Of a stretch of DNA of 43,795 bases, positions 24,908-33,158 are shown one piece after another (position 1 is the stretch's first letter; each line of letters starts with the position of its first letter). A program made the position numbers and the translations under genes. The stretch covers positions 1 through 43,795 of the forward strand of contig JAUVZA010000003.1 of assembly GCA_030602805.1 (NCBI GenBank). The letters run 5' to 3'. The notes beneath the pieces are model-generated. The model was not told where the DNA came from, did not search any database, and worked only from the letters and a program-made list of their open reading frames with translations. The stretch comes from Dehalococcoidia bacterium (GTDB taxonomy: Bacteria > Chloroflexota > Dehalococcoidia > Dehalococcoidales > JAUVZA01).

Positions 24908-26821
24908 ATGGCAAAAGGAAAGCAGGGAGGCTTGGGTGACGAGCTGTTAGGCACAAGATTCGGTGAGTTGCGTGATGCCTCCGGTCCAACTAAAGGTGAA
25001 TTTGTCCCACCACCTGATGTATCCAGCACAGAGGAAATAGAAGAAGCTCTTCCTGAGCAAGAAGAGTTCTGGCGCCCCCCAGCTCGTTTTGGAACAGTAC
25101 CCGTAGAAGCAAACCCGTTGGGCTGGGATTCACGCCGTGGATATTATAAGCTATACCCACAAGTAATGCTGCCTACTCAGGTTGTGGAGCGTGTTAGCTT
25201 TGGACATCCTGCGCTAGAGCCTAACCGCCTCTTCTGGGGAGACAACCTTCATGTAATGCGCCAACTTCCCTCCCAAAGTATTGACCTCATCTATATAGAC
25301 CCTCCATTCTTCTCCGGTATGCAATATAATGTTATTTTCGGCGACCAGAATGAGTTACGTTCTTTTAGTGATATTTGGGAAGGGGGGATGCCAGGTTATC
25401 TAATCTGGCTGAATGCCAGACTATATGAAATGAAACGTCTGTTGAAGAAAACCGGTTCCATCTATATCCATCTAGATTGGCACGCCTCCCATTACGTTAA
25501 GCAAGAGATGGATAAAATATTCGGATATGGCAATTTTAGAAATGAGGTTGTGTGGACATACACTAGACCCGGAACAGCAGCACAGAAGCAGTTGCCCAGA
25601 ACACATGATGTTATTCTTTGGTATTCGAAAAGCAACGTATGGAAGTTTAACACCCAGCATATACGCATTCCGTATGCGGATTCGACCGTATCCAGGGGAC
25701 AATACTCTATTGCTACGAGTAAAGTCACTAAGGGCATCGAAAAGAGGGTACTGAATGAGAAGGGCAAAGTTCCGGAAGATTGGTGGCATATTCCGATGAT
25801 ACAAGGCAATGCAAGGGAGCGGCTTGGTTACCCTACTCAGAAACCAGAGGCTCTACTTGAAAGAATCATTCACGCATCATCAGAAGAAGGGCACGTCATT
25901 GCTGACTTTTTCTGTGGTGGAGGCACGACTCCTGCGGTAGCTCAAAGATTGGGCCGCCACTGGATAGCTTGTGACCAGTCCCGTGTTGCAGTCGCCATTA
26001 CTGCTGACAGGATATCCGGTATAGTTGAACAGATGCCTCTAGAGCAGGCCGGTAAGACATTTACCGTCCCAGACTTCACCGTTGAGCACTGGGGCATATA
26101 CGAAGCAAAGCGGCTCTCGGAGACCCCGCCAGACCAGTTTCGTCAATTCGTCCTTCGCGCCTATGGAGCAGTGCCTGATAACTCCGAGCTAGGCATCCAC
26201 GGGCATAAGGGTGCTATCCCAGTATGGGTTGGCGAGCCTTCTCAGAAATCGCAGGTTTCCGCGCAAGATGTAGTGAACTTTGCTAACGCCGTGCGTAAGA
26301 CGGTTCGCTACCAACAGGATAATCTCCGTGACGGCACTATGCTTGCTTGGGCCTTCCGCCCCGATGCAATGCAGGCAGCACAGCAACTCCGTGAACAGGA
26401 AGCCACCGACCTGAACTTTATCCGCCTTGATATGGTTCGTATTGACTCCCCCACGTTCCGTGAACATGTCAACGTTCTCTCCACTGACAAGGCGGACTAT
26501 AGCACCTTTCTGACATTCGTACTGCCACCGAGAGTTGAGGTTGGCTGGAAAAAGCTGACCGGGCTAACGTACCGCTTTGATGTAAGCGAAACTATTGTGC
26601 TGAATGCTGGTAGCAAAATAATCAATGTCCAGTGGGACTTCAACTACCAGGGTGTATTCACCAGTACCCAGGGCTTTTCTTTCATTCGCACTACTTCGAA
26701 AGAGCCTACCCTACAGGTTGATTATACTTTCCCAACGTCAGGACGCTATCACATCGCCTGTAAAGTGCAGGATGATGTTGGGGGTGAGGGGTTATGGACA
26801 GGGTATATAGAGGTCAAGTAG
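24908..26821 (+). CDS. Type III-like DNA methyltransferase (Mod) with a PKD-like tail
   Basis: This 637-residue amino-methyltransferase of the N6-adenine/N4-cytosine beta class has catalytic motif DPPF at 131-134 (IDLIYIDPPFFSGMQYN) before the cofactor motif I at about 335-350 (VIADFFCGGGTTPAVAQRLG, WIACDQS). That order and HWIACDQS are typical of type III Mod proteins. Target recognition probably lies in 150-300. The last 80 residues are unusual: IINVQWDFNYQGVFTS, then VDYTFPTSGRYHIACKVQDD resembles a PKD/Ig-like beta-sandwich, rare on a methyltransferase. The helicase gene starts 3 bases after its stop. Confidence 0.88.
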   Translation: MAKGKQGGLGDELLGTRFGELRDASGPTKGEFVPPPDVSSTEEIEEALPEQEEFWRPPARFGTVPVEANPLGWDSRRGYYKLYPQVMLPTQVVERVSFGHPALEPNRLFWGDNLHVMRQLPSQSIDLIYIDPPFFSGMQYNVIFGDQNELRSFSDIWEGGMPGYLIWLNARLYEMKRLLKKTGSIYIHLDWHASHYVKQEMDKIFGYGNFRNEVVWTYTRPGTAAQKQLPRTHDVILWYSKSNVWKFNTQHIRIPYADSTVSRGQYSIATSKVTKGIEKRVLNEKGKVPEDWWHIPMIQGNARERLGYPTQKPEALLERIIHASSEEGHVIADFFCGGGTTPAVAQRLGRHWIACDQSRVAVAITADRISGIVEQMPLEQAGKTFTVPDFTVEHWGIYEAKRLSETPPDQFRQFVLRAYGAVPDNSELGIHGHKGAIPVWVGEPSQKSQVSAQDVVNFANAVRKTVRYQQDNLRDGTMLAWAFRPDAMQAAQQLREQEATDLNFIRLDMVRIDSPTFREHVNVLSTDKADYSTFLTFVLPPRVEVGWKKLTGLTYRFDVSETIVLNAGSKIINVQWDFNYQGVFTSTQGFSFIRTTSKEPTLQVDYTFPTSGRYHIACKVQDDVGGEGLWTGYIEVK

Positions 26822-26824
26822 CCA

Positions 26825-28846
26825 ATGTTCAACGAATTTGCCAGATATGAAGAAGATTTCAAGGCGTGGTGCCAGGACGGTTACCCTACCGACTTTGCCA
26901 CCACATATCGCTACATTGATTTCCTCAGTGACCCAACTAATGACCAAGCACCGCGAGAGGGCACCTTATGGCTCCATCAGTGGGAGGCCTTCCTCAGAGT
27001 TGTTTATTCCTATGAGGTGTTGGGGAAGAAGACTATTGGAGAGCATGGTCTGCTGCTGAACATTGTGACCGGTGGTGGTAAAACAGCAGACATTGCTGCC
27101 ATTATAGCCTGGTTACGCATCTCTCATGGGGGGCAAAAATTTCTAATGCTTTGCCCCAATCTCATCGTGCGCGACCGCTTAGAAGAAGATTTTGAAAAAG
27201 GTAAGGTATTCAAAGACCGAGACCTGTTGCCAGATTGGTCAAATGCTCGACCCCAGGATTTTGATCTGACTACTCTTGGTGGCGGCAAAAGCAGTGGTTG
27301 GGCAAGTTTCTTGGGTGCCAGTATAGTTCTTGGCAATATCCATCAGTTCTACCAAAGCAATATAGCAGGTAGGAGTAATTTGTCAGCGCTTATGAATGGG
27401 CCAGATTTTGTCCTGTTCAACGATGAAGCCCACAATTCCCCAGCGGAAGAGTACACAACCACACTGCAGCGTATCGAAAAGAAGGTGTTGCTACGTATAG
27501 ACACTACGGCTACACCCGACCGTGCTGATGGTAGAGCCCCTGACAGCGACATGATCTACGAATATGACGTCAATGATGCCTTGGCAGATGGTCTTATCGC
27601 GACGCCGGTAGTTTATCAGCCAGACATCAAGACTGTAGAGCTCACCTATACCGATGCCCTGACTGGAGTCACTAAAAGAGTCGAAGAGATTGATTGGGAG
27701 GAGGTCGATCGCAAGGGTCTCAGTGCTACACAGTGGGTAACCGATGACAAACCAATGCGTCAGCAGATGGCAATCGCCCTTAAGCGTCTTCAAGAGCAGG
27801 AGATGAGGGCAAAGGGGCGTTACCAACCCATCCTGTTCGTCGTTGCCGTATGCAAGAAGGATGCGATAAAAGCGGAAAATACACTCTCCAAAATCTTTAA
27901 GGTCAAAACATTGCTAGTGACTGAGGACAGCCCCGAAGTGGATAGAAAGAGTGCACGTGAGTTGGGGCGTCAGCAGAAGACAAAAGACCCATTTAAGGCA
28001 GTAGTTAGCGTCCTTATGTTACGGGAAGGCTGGGACGTTCCAGAGGTGGGCGTTATCCTGCTCCTTCGTAAATTTAGCAGTAAGGTATACGGCCAACAAG
28101 TTGTTGGGCGTGGGCTGCGCCGAGTTCGTACCAAAGGCATATTACCTGAAGAGCCACAGATTTGTGCCGTCGTTGATCACCCCAAGCTGGAGCATTACTG
28201 GTTATGGGATATTTTTAATTGTAAGATCCGTCCAAATGTTACTACGGAGCAGATGTTTGACGAGGCTGAAGATTTACCACCACCGCCACCACGACAGGAT
28301 ATTTCTCGTCCCGAGTTTGTGATTGATGTTCCGAAAGAAATTGAAGGGCTTGTCGATGAAGGTGAATTTGAAGTGGGCGAGATTGAGCTAACCGAGCCCA
28401 TTGAGAATTGGGAAGAAGTACTTGCATCTCTTGAGTATAGTGGAGAGACAGTCGAGATAACCGACCAAAAAATTACAGGAGTTACCGGCAAGGAGTTAAT
28501 CCCCAAGGGGTGGAAGACAATTCACAGTGCCCCGGACTTGCCGCCGAAAGACAATGGTACACAAGTAGAAGATACTGATGATAACATGCGGGAAGCCATA
28601 AAGAACCGGGTACTGGAGCTTGCTGAGGAACTGTGTGTTAATTCCGGTTATGCTGCGGGTTTTCGTGGTGAAGTGTACAGTGCTCTGATGCAGCACGTCA
28701 GGGGAAAATTCCTTGACAACATGACTCTAGGTCTAGCTGACCGGCGTGGTCTCGATTATGCCTGGAAGATGTTGTACCAAGTGAAAGTTAAGGTTACTGC
28801 AGTACCGGGACTTGTCGGAGGGATAATAGAATATGCCAATAAGTAA
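26825..28846 (+). CDS. Type III-like restriction helicase (Res) without its nuclease domain
   Basis: This 673-residue superfamily 2 helicase/translocase has Walker A TGGGKT at 82-87, Walker B DEAH at 200-203 (VLFNDEAHN), motif III TATPDRADG, and motif VI KVYGQQVVGRGLRRVR. Type III Res subunits usually end with a PD-(D/E)XK nuclease domain. This one ends without it, and a separate ORF overlapping its last 14 bases supplies one. It should use ATP to move along or switch conformation on DNA after the methyltransferase finds unmethylated sites. Confidence 0.9.
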   Translation: MFNEFARYEEDFKAWCQDGYPTDFATTYRYIDFLSDPTNDQAPREGTLWLHQWEAFLRVVYSYEVLGKKTIGEHGLLLNIVTGGGKTADIAAIIAWLRISHGGQKFLMLCPNLIVRDRLEEDFEKGKVFKDRDLLPDWSNARPQDFDLTTLGGGKSSGWASFLGASIVLGNIHQFYQSNIAGRSNLSALMNGPDFVLFNDEAHNSPAEEYTTTLQRIEKKVLLRIDTTATPDRADGRAPDSDMIYEYDVNDALADGLIATPVVYQPDIKTVELTYTDALTGVTKRVEEIDWEEVDRKGLSATQWVTDDKPMRQQMAIALKRLQEQEMRAKGRYQPILFVVAVCKKDAIKAENTLSKIFKVKTLLVTEDSPEVDRKSARELGRQQKTKDPFKAVVSVLMLREGWDVPEVGVILLLRKFSSKVYGQQVVGRGLRRVRTKGILPEEPQICAVVDHPKLEHYWLWDIFNCKIRPNVTTEQMFDEAEDLPPPPPRQDISRPEFVIDVPKEIEGLVDEGEFEVGEIELTEPIENWEEVLASLEYSGETVEITDQKITGVTGKELIPKGWKTIHSAPDLPPKDNGTQVEDTDDNMREAIKNRVLELAEELCVNSGYAAGFRGEVYSALMQHVRGKFLDNMTLGLADRRGLDYAWKMLYQVKVKVTAVPGLVGGIIEYANK

Positions 28847-29183
28847 ACACGACATCTACTGGGAACCTAAAAAGAGCCCGTATAATTTTGAAAAATATGA
28901 TAGTAGACTTGAATCTTGGATGATGGAGAAACTCGATGATGACCCTACAGTGGTAAAATGGATGAAGAGACATGGGATTAGCATCCCCTGGATTGATGTG
29001 CAGAAACATCAACGCCGCTATGTGCCTGATTTCATTGTTGAATATATTGACGGTAACAAATCAATTCTCGAAGTAAAAGACCCTAGTAGAGTAGATTCTG
29101 ATGAAGTGAAGCGGAAGAGGAAAGCTGCTGAGATGTGGTGTAAAAAACGGGGAATGTCATATGTTGTTGCCACAGTGGAGTAA
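28833..29183 (+). CDS. Stand-alone PD-(D/E)XK nuclease of the type III-like system
   Basis: This 116-residue protein has a compact nuclease fold: Glu27 in DSRLESWMMEKLD, Asp66 in YVPDFIVEYIDG and Glu80-Val-Lys82 in SILEVKDPSR. This is the E...PD...ExK arrangement seen at the end of Res subunits and in TnsA-like enzymes. Its ATG lies within the last codons of the helicase gene in another frame (14-base overlap), so expression is coupled. It is most simply the nuclease domain of Res encoded as a separate subunit. Confidence 0.82.
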   Translation: MPISKHDIYWEPKKSPYNFEKYDSRLESWMMEKLDDDPTVVKWMKRHGISIPWIDVQKHQRRYVPDFIVEYIDGNKSILEVKDPSRVDSDEVKRKRKAAEMWCKKRGMSYVVATVE

Positions 29184-29204
29184 GAAACTTTAGATATACA
29201 GCTA

Positions 29205-29229
29205 CTGCACATTCTAGCGATTTGTGCAG
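29205..29229. terminator. Hairpin between convergent defence units
   Basis: CTGCACA (29205-29211) pairs with TGTGCAG (29223-29229) around an 11-base loop, 22 bases after the nuclease stop and before the converging gene. There is no strong T-run. It may end transcription in both directions. Confidence 0.4.
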
Positions 29230-29300
29230 CAGTGAACCTGAGAACCCTTGCCTGGGGTGGGGCAGCGTTGGACTTCTCCTGTGAATACTGTTGGAAGCTG

Positions 29301-29915
29301 TTAGGGCTCCAATGCTTCGAAGAGAGTATGTCCCCTTAGGCTATTATAAAGTGCGCTGACTTCCTTGTTGATGGTTCTATTCTCCTTATCCAGTGCTTTC
29401 TTTTGTCCGTAGAGCCACAGATATTTGTCGAGGTCCTCCCAGGGTACGGAAGCAAGTCCTACCTGATCGCGGAATGCCTTGATAGCCTCAAAAAACTTCG
29501 TGTAGCTAGGAAAACTGAATCCGCGCTTTTGTAGCTGTGCCATAGCAGCCACAGCAAATGAGTCGAATATGGGGAAAGCAGTCTTATTATGAAAGTGAGC
29601 ATATTTACTGGCGAAGGAAATATAATAATGGTCATCCTTAGCTATGAGTTCAACTGCTTCTACTTCCCCTGCCATTAGTTGTGCATCAAGCCTGTGTAAC
29701 GCCAGTATATGCCTCGCCATTCGTAACGGCTCTCTGATACCGGCAAAATAAAGGCTGTTTACCAGAACCACCTTAGTAACCACACTGTACTCTTTCATGT
29801 TGTCTGGGTGGTCTTGGAGATAGGAGGCTATGACCTCATTTGCCAGCTTCCAGCCACCAAGCCTTTCATAGAGTTGTTTTGCCGCCTTGATGTTTCGTAG
29901 CCCGGGTGGTGTCAT
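29301..29915 (-). CDS. Unknown protein of the two-gene unit beside the type III-like genes
   Basis: I cannot assign this 204-residue soluble, mainly helical protein. The most striking stretch is YYISFASKYAHFHNKTAFPI followed by FDSFAVAAM (about residues 103-130). It has no membrane segment. It overlaps the upstream gene by 4 bases (ATGA-type junction), so the pair is translated together. Its place between two nuclease-containing units suggests a defence role, which is inference from context only. Confidence 0.65.
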   Translation of the reverse strand: MTPPGLRNIKAAKQLYERLGGWKLANEVIASYLQDHPDNMKEYSVVTKVVLVNSLYFAGIREPLRMARHILALHRLDAQLMAGEVEAVELIAKDDHYYISFASKYAHFHNKTAFPIFDSFAVAAMAQLQKRGFSFPSYTKFFEAIKAFRDQVGLASVPWEDLDKYLWLYGQKKALDKENRTINKEVSALYNSLRGHTLFEALEP

Positions 29916-30967
29916 TGACTCTCTCTCCTTCCTTGTTGAAAGAGTTCCCTAACAGGTTTACCTCTGCTTACCTCCTTCCAGCCGTACCGTGTCCTGAGGT
30001 AGTCTATCCACTCCCAGTTGTTGGCCTCTACCCGCTGTGCGATGATATCAAGTAGGTCCTCGACTGAGATGCTCATAAACTTGTCTTTGGGCACCAGCTC
30101 TTTCCAGATTTCGAGCACACCTTTGTTGGGGAACATCTGGTCCAACTTAGGTGAAGTTACCCGCTCTCTGAATTCCTTATTAGCCTCGGGACAGATATAA
30201 AGCACACTCACCACATCAGCTCCCATCTCCTGACCATATTCCATTTCTTGGGCAAGCAATTGAAGGCGCATGAGTTGATAGAACGGATCAAAGAATAGGG
30301 CATCATAAAAATCTACGTCCCGTCGCTTGAAGACCCCGCCCTCCCTGTTGAAAGCCTGCTGATAGTTATGTTTCCTGACCTCAATGCCCTTATCTAATCT
30401 GCGATATTCTTCCGTATATTTCCATTCTCCAAGGACTATTTGTATTTTCCCATCCTTTCTTCTAAACCGGAAGATAAAGTCAGCACTGGTAAAATTTGCT
30501 CCCCGAGTTCGTTTTGATCCTTTGCGCCTGGTTTCGCCCAGATAGTCGCGAACACCAATCCACTCGAAAGCCAAATACTGAAATGAACCATTCGGAGGAG
30601 GTTTATCTTCATCGATTAGAAGCGGCTCTGCCAGACTCCGATAGAAATGTTGGAAGACATTAGCAAGTATCTTTGAGCTGGTTGTCATTGGGTATAGGAA
30701 ATTTATACAGCATGACTGAGAACAGCATAGGTGATTACTGGGTACGTGCCGTTCTTTGAGACCATCGTGCCAAGTGATATTTCGAGCCCTAAAGTACTCA
30801 ATTGCAGATGCCCTGATGGCTTCGTAAAGATTTTCGCTAGAACAGTCATCAGCAAGACAAAAGGAGTGGGGCCGCCCACGATAGTTACCTTCGCCTTGGG
30901 CTGCAGGGCTAAACAGCTTCGGCTTAAGCTTCTTGTATCTCTCCTTTTCTCTATCTCTAAAGGTCAT
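29912..30967 (-). CDS. PD-(D/E)XK protein, possible PGN_0703-type restriction endonuclease
   Basis: This 351-residue protein has Asp163 in TSADFIFRFRR and Glu181-Trp-Lys183 in IQIVLGEWKYTEEY, a clear PD-(D/E)XK core. Before it lies a Cys-rich segment (SNHLCCSQSCCINFLYPM, about 77-94) of the kind seen in proteins annotated as PGN_0703-family putative restriction endonucleases. I recall that family from memory and have not checked it. AGGGAG precedes the ATG by about 14 bases, next to a copy of the island's dispersed repeat. With the downstream gene it forms a two-gene unit without a methyltransferase of its own. Confidence 0.75.
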   Translation of the reverse strand: MTFRDREKERYKKLKPKLFSPAAQGEGNYRGRPHSFCLADDCSSENLYEAIRASAIEYFRARNITWHDGLKERHVPSNHLCCSQSCCINFLYPMTTSSKILANVFQHFYRSLAEPLLIDEDKPPPNGSFQYLAFEWIGVRDYLGETRRKGSKRTRGANFTSADFIFRFRRKDGKIQIVLGEWKYTEEYRRLDKGIEVRKHNYQQAFNREGGVFKRRDVDFYDALFFDPFYQLMRLQLLAQEMEYGQEMGADVVSVLYICPEANKEFRERVTSPKLDQMFPNKGVLEIWKELVPKDKFMSISVEDLLDIIAQRVEANNWEWIDYLRTRYGWKEVSRGKPVRELFQQGRRESQ

Positions 30968-30986
30968 AGGTAATCTCTTTCTCCCT

Positions 30987-31003
30987 GACCCTCAGGGTGT
31001 CGC
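30987..31003 (-). repeat. Island dispersed repeat, copy B
   Basis: Read on the minus strand it is GCGACACCCTGAGGG followed by TC. It ends 19 bases before the start codon of the PD-(D/E)XK gene at 30967. Beyond the core it shares ATCAAATCCTC-like sequence with copies C and D. Confidence 0.65.
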
Positions 31004-31140
31004 AGATCAAATCCTCAATCAATAGCTAAAAGCCACCTTGGGGGGATTCGTACCCCCTACCTTTAGACTGCCAGTAATTAAGGCTAAAACCGAGGCAAAA
31101 CGGGAAGCAACCATGCTCCTTTCTTGTTACTTCCTACTGT

Positions 31141-31338
31141 CTACCTTAGCCTAGCACGGCGAATTATCTCCTCTATTGGCTCACGGACATTAGCCCACCA
31201 TTTGCGGTATACCCACAAGTGGTCGTAGCAAGCATAGCGCCTTTGGCATTGTGGGCATAAAGGGGAATCGCCATATCGCAGCGTCCCTGCTGCTTCAGCT
31301 CCTCTTAGAATTTCCCATCTCTTTCCTCTACGGCTCAA
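31141..31338 (-). CDS. Small Cys-rich protein with a possible zinc knuckle
   Basis: This 65-residue basic protein reads from a TTG with AGGTGG about 6 bases upstream. The middle part LCPQCQRRYACYDHLWVYRKWW holds CxxC plus a further Cys and His, a possible zinc site. The C-terminus is Arg-rich. No family is recognised. Repeat copy C lies 118 bases upstream. Confidence 0.5.
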   Translation of the reverse strand: MSRRGKRWEILRGAEAAGTLRYGDSPLCPQCQRRYACYDHLWVYRKWWANVREPIEEIIRRARLR

Positions 31339-31455
31339 GATTACCCACCTTTCCTTTGCTTTTACCCTTAGGGCCTCTCGGCTTAACCTTCCACTAGGCT
31401 AAGCGTAAAGCTCCAGTATCTTTGACCAGAATGAATATCTAGGGGCTTTCATGTG

Positions 31456-31474
31456 GTGCCCTCAGGGTGTCCGC
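31456..31474 (-). repeat. Island dispersed repeat, copy C
   Basis: Read on the minus strand it is GCGGACACCCTGAGGGCAC, with one base added relative to the core. It lies upstream of the 65-residue Cys-rich gene. Confidence 0.6.
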
Positions 31475-31501
31475 TTCATGTTTAATCCTCATAAGCAACC
31501 G

Positions 31502-31723
31502 TTAACAATTGCAGACAGTCTTGGTAATGTCACCCGACACTTTAGCTACTCTAATCAGGCGGTATCCAGCCTCCTGATCCTTGGGGCTAGAGCTGAACGT
31601 GGCCACACAGCCAAGGAAGCCGAGTAGCATTGTTACACCGATTAGTGCCGAGCATGCAACAGCACGTAGCTGTGAGACGGGCTGCCCGACAGGAATACCG
31701 ATTAGCTTTTCAGTATCCTCCAT
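31502..31723 (-). CDS. Small membrane protein of the island
   Basis: This 73-residue protein has one hydrophobic segment (RAVACSALIGVTMLLGFLGC) and a C-terminal CNC. The ATG is preceded by AGGAGGG at 4-5 bases, a strong ribosome site that supports translation. No family is recognised. Confidence 0.55.
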   Translation of the reverse strand: MEDTEKLIGIPVGQPVSQLRAVACSALIGVTMLLGFLGCVATFSSSPKDQEAGYRLIRVAKVSGDITKTVCNC

Positions 31724-31759
31724 TTTGCCCTCCTCCCCCCTTTTTTTGGTGCTTAATCT

Positions 31760-32062
31760 CTAAAGATACCCGAGCTCATGTAGAGCTCGAGCCACTCCTT
31801 TAATATCCGGCATCACATAGAATGTTTGTTTGCTCGTCTGTGCTACCTTTCTCAAGATGCCGTATTCCTCATCAAGCATCCTCAAGTTAGGGAACCAACC
31901 AACCTCTTGCCTCTTGTACACCTAGGAACCAGCAAATCTATTGCCCCCATGACTCTTAGCTTCCTCATAGCAGCCTCTTACTACCTTGAGCCAGTCTACC
32001 TTAATGATACCCCTTGATCTGGGGTGTTCTCGCGCTAGTCTCATTACGCCTTCATAGCTCAT
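31760..32062 (-). pseudogene. Small gene interrupted by an in-frame amber codon
   Basis: From ATG 32062 (AGGTGG upstream) 46 codons read MSYEGVMRLAREHPRSRG, IIKVDWLKVVRGCYEEAK, SHGGNRFAGS, then TAG at 31924-31922. The same frame continues without interruption for 53 codons: VYKRQEVGWFPNLRMLDEE, then YGILRKVAQTSKQTFYV, then PDIKGVARALHELGYL and a final stop. The second part looks protein-like (helical end ARALHELGYL), so a single protein of about 100 residues is probably broken by a nonsense mutation, or made as two peptides (a GTG follows the TAG directly). Repeat copy D lies just before the ribosome site. Confidence 0.5.
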
Positions 32063-32078
32063 AGTCGCCACCTACAGT

Positions 32079-32099
32079 CTTGTGCCCCCAGGGTGTCGC
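32079..32099 (-). repeat. Island dispersed repeat, copy D
   Basis: Read on the minus strand it is GCGACACCCTGGGGGCAC followed by AAG, one base different from copy A. It ends 16 bases before the ATG of the interrupted small gene. Confidence 0.65.
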
Positions 32100-32552
32100 A
32101 TATCTAATTCTCCCTTATGTCCTCTTCCAGTCTGGACAAGCGTCTTGCCCGTGCCTGTGAGGAGGAAACAGACAGCTTGCCCTGTCACTAAAGCCCAATC
32201 GCTTGCCTTGCTTTCTCTGTCCCTCAATGGGCAGACGCCTTGCCCTGCTAGAGAGGAGCGGGAGAACCGCCTAGTTTATACGCTTTAGATTTTTAATTTA
32301 TAGCTAAATTCCATTATAACACTTTTATTAAAAAAGTAACTACTTCTTATTCTTTTCTAAAGGGTCTTTTGTAAAGCATACTTATTGTAGCAGATATGAG
32401 TTTTTGAGTAAATCATAATTCTACTAGCACCTTAACAACTGAATATAACTCAAAGCCAAAGCTGGAACGCTTGCCTAGTCTAGGGGCAAATAAAATGCCC
32501 TAGCCAGTGTTAGCTAACTAGGGCAAATCTAACAAAGCGAGGTATCCCGACA
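32100..32552. other. Non-coding stretch between divergent island units
   Basis: No credible gene is seen in these 453 bases. The left part is G/C-rich. From about 32285 it becomes strongly A/T-rich, likely a promoter or origin region. Near the right end TAGGGGCA (32481-32488) faces TGCCCTA (32495-32501) in a bulged hairpin, followed by the palindrome GTTAGCTAAC and a second CTAGGGCAAAT. These lie just before the plus-strand gene at 32553 and may form its control region. Confidence 0.5.
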
Positions 32553-33023
32553 ATGCTAGACTGGAGCAAGTATATCACCATAGCCGATAAACTACAACAC
32601 AAGGCAATATGGCAAGATAGACAAGACCTCAATCATACCATTATAGCAAGCCTTGCCGACGCTCAAATAAGGCTAGACAATGATGGTGGCGGGCAATTAT
32701 CCGACATAGCTATGCTACGGATAGGCTCTTATGAGTGCCAGAAGTATTGGCGACAGCAAAAGAGGTTACTAACTATCTTGAGCCTCAATACCGACATAGA
32801 CGACGGAGACGGTAACACTACCGAGCTAATAGACACCATAGCCGACGACAAGGCAATTGACCTTGACGCTTGGCTAGACAACAAAACCTTTTTACTCGGT
32901 TGCCCAATGAGGCTAATCCAGATAGCCAATAAGGCAAGGCTAGGCAAGCCACTAACTAACAAAGAGCGTCAATACTTGTGGTATTGGCGTAAAAAAGAGC
33001 AAAAAAGGCTAGAGTTATCCTAA
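32553..33023 (+). CDS. Unknown island protein, possibly sigma-factor-like
   Basis: This 156-residue soluble, helical protein has an acidic centre (NTDIDDGDGNTTELIDTIAD). The segment DIAMLRIGSYECQKYWRQQKR recalls helical DNA- or polymerase-binding regions seen in small sigma-like proteins of mobile elements, but the resemblance is weak. Codon use is unusual, with many CTA and GCC codons and frequent CTAG tetramers, shared by the next two genes. GCGAGG lies about 10 bases before the ATG. Confidence 0.55.
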   Translation: MLDWSKYITIADKLQHKAIWQDRQDLNHTIIASLADAQIRLDNDGGGQLSDIAMLRIGSYECQKYWRQQKRLLTILSLNTDIDDGDGNTTELIDTIADDKAIDLDAWLDNKTFLLGCPMRLIQIANKARLGKPLTNKERQYLWYWRKKEQKRLELS

Positions 33024-33158
33024 CAAAACACCCCTCTCAATGCCCAGTAAGTAGTGGAAGCACCGATTAAGCTAGCGGGTAGCAGTTAGTCGGTAGCTTA
33101 CTACTAGGCACTTGGTAGTCTTGCCCACTACCGAGCAAGCCTAAAAAGGGGGTTGTTT

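Noticed and set aside
31038-31060. Minus-strand T-arm-like stem GGGGG, loop TACGAAT, CCCCC resembling the 3' part of a tRNA.
   Set aside because: The loop departs from TTCGAAT, and no anticodon stem, D arm or matching 5' acceptor strand could be found next to it. It is more likely a chance hairpin or a very old relic.
32082-32288. Plus-strand open frame of 68 codons next to repeat copy D.
   Set aside because: It starts inside the repeat, its low-complexity translation (Pro, Ser, Leu) is typical of non-coding G/C-rich sequence, and no ribosome site is present.
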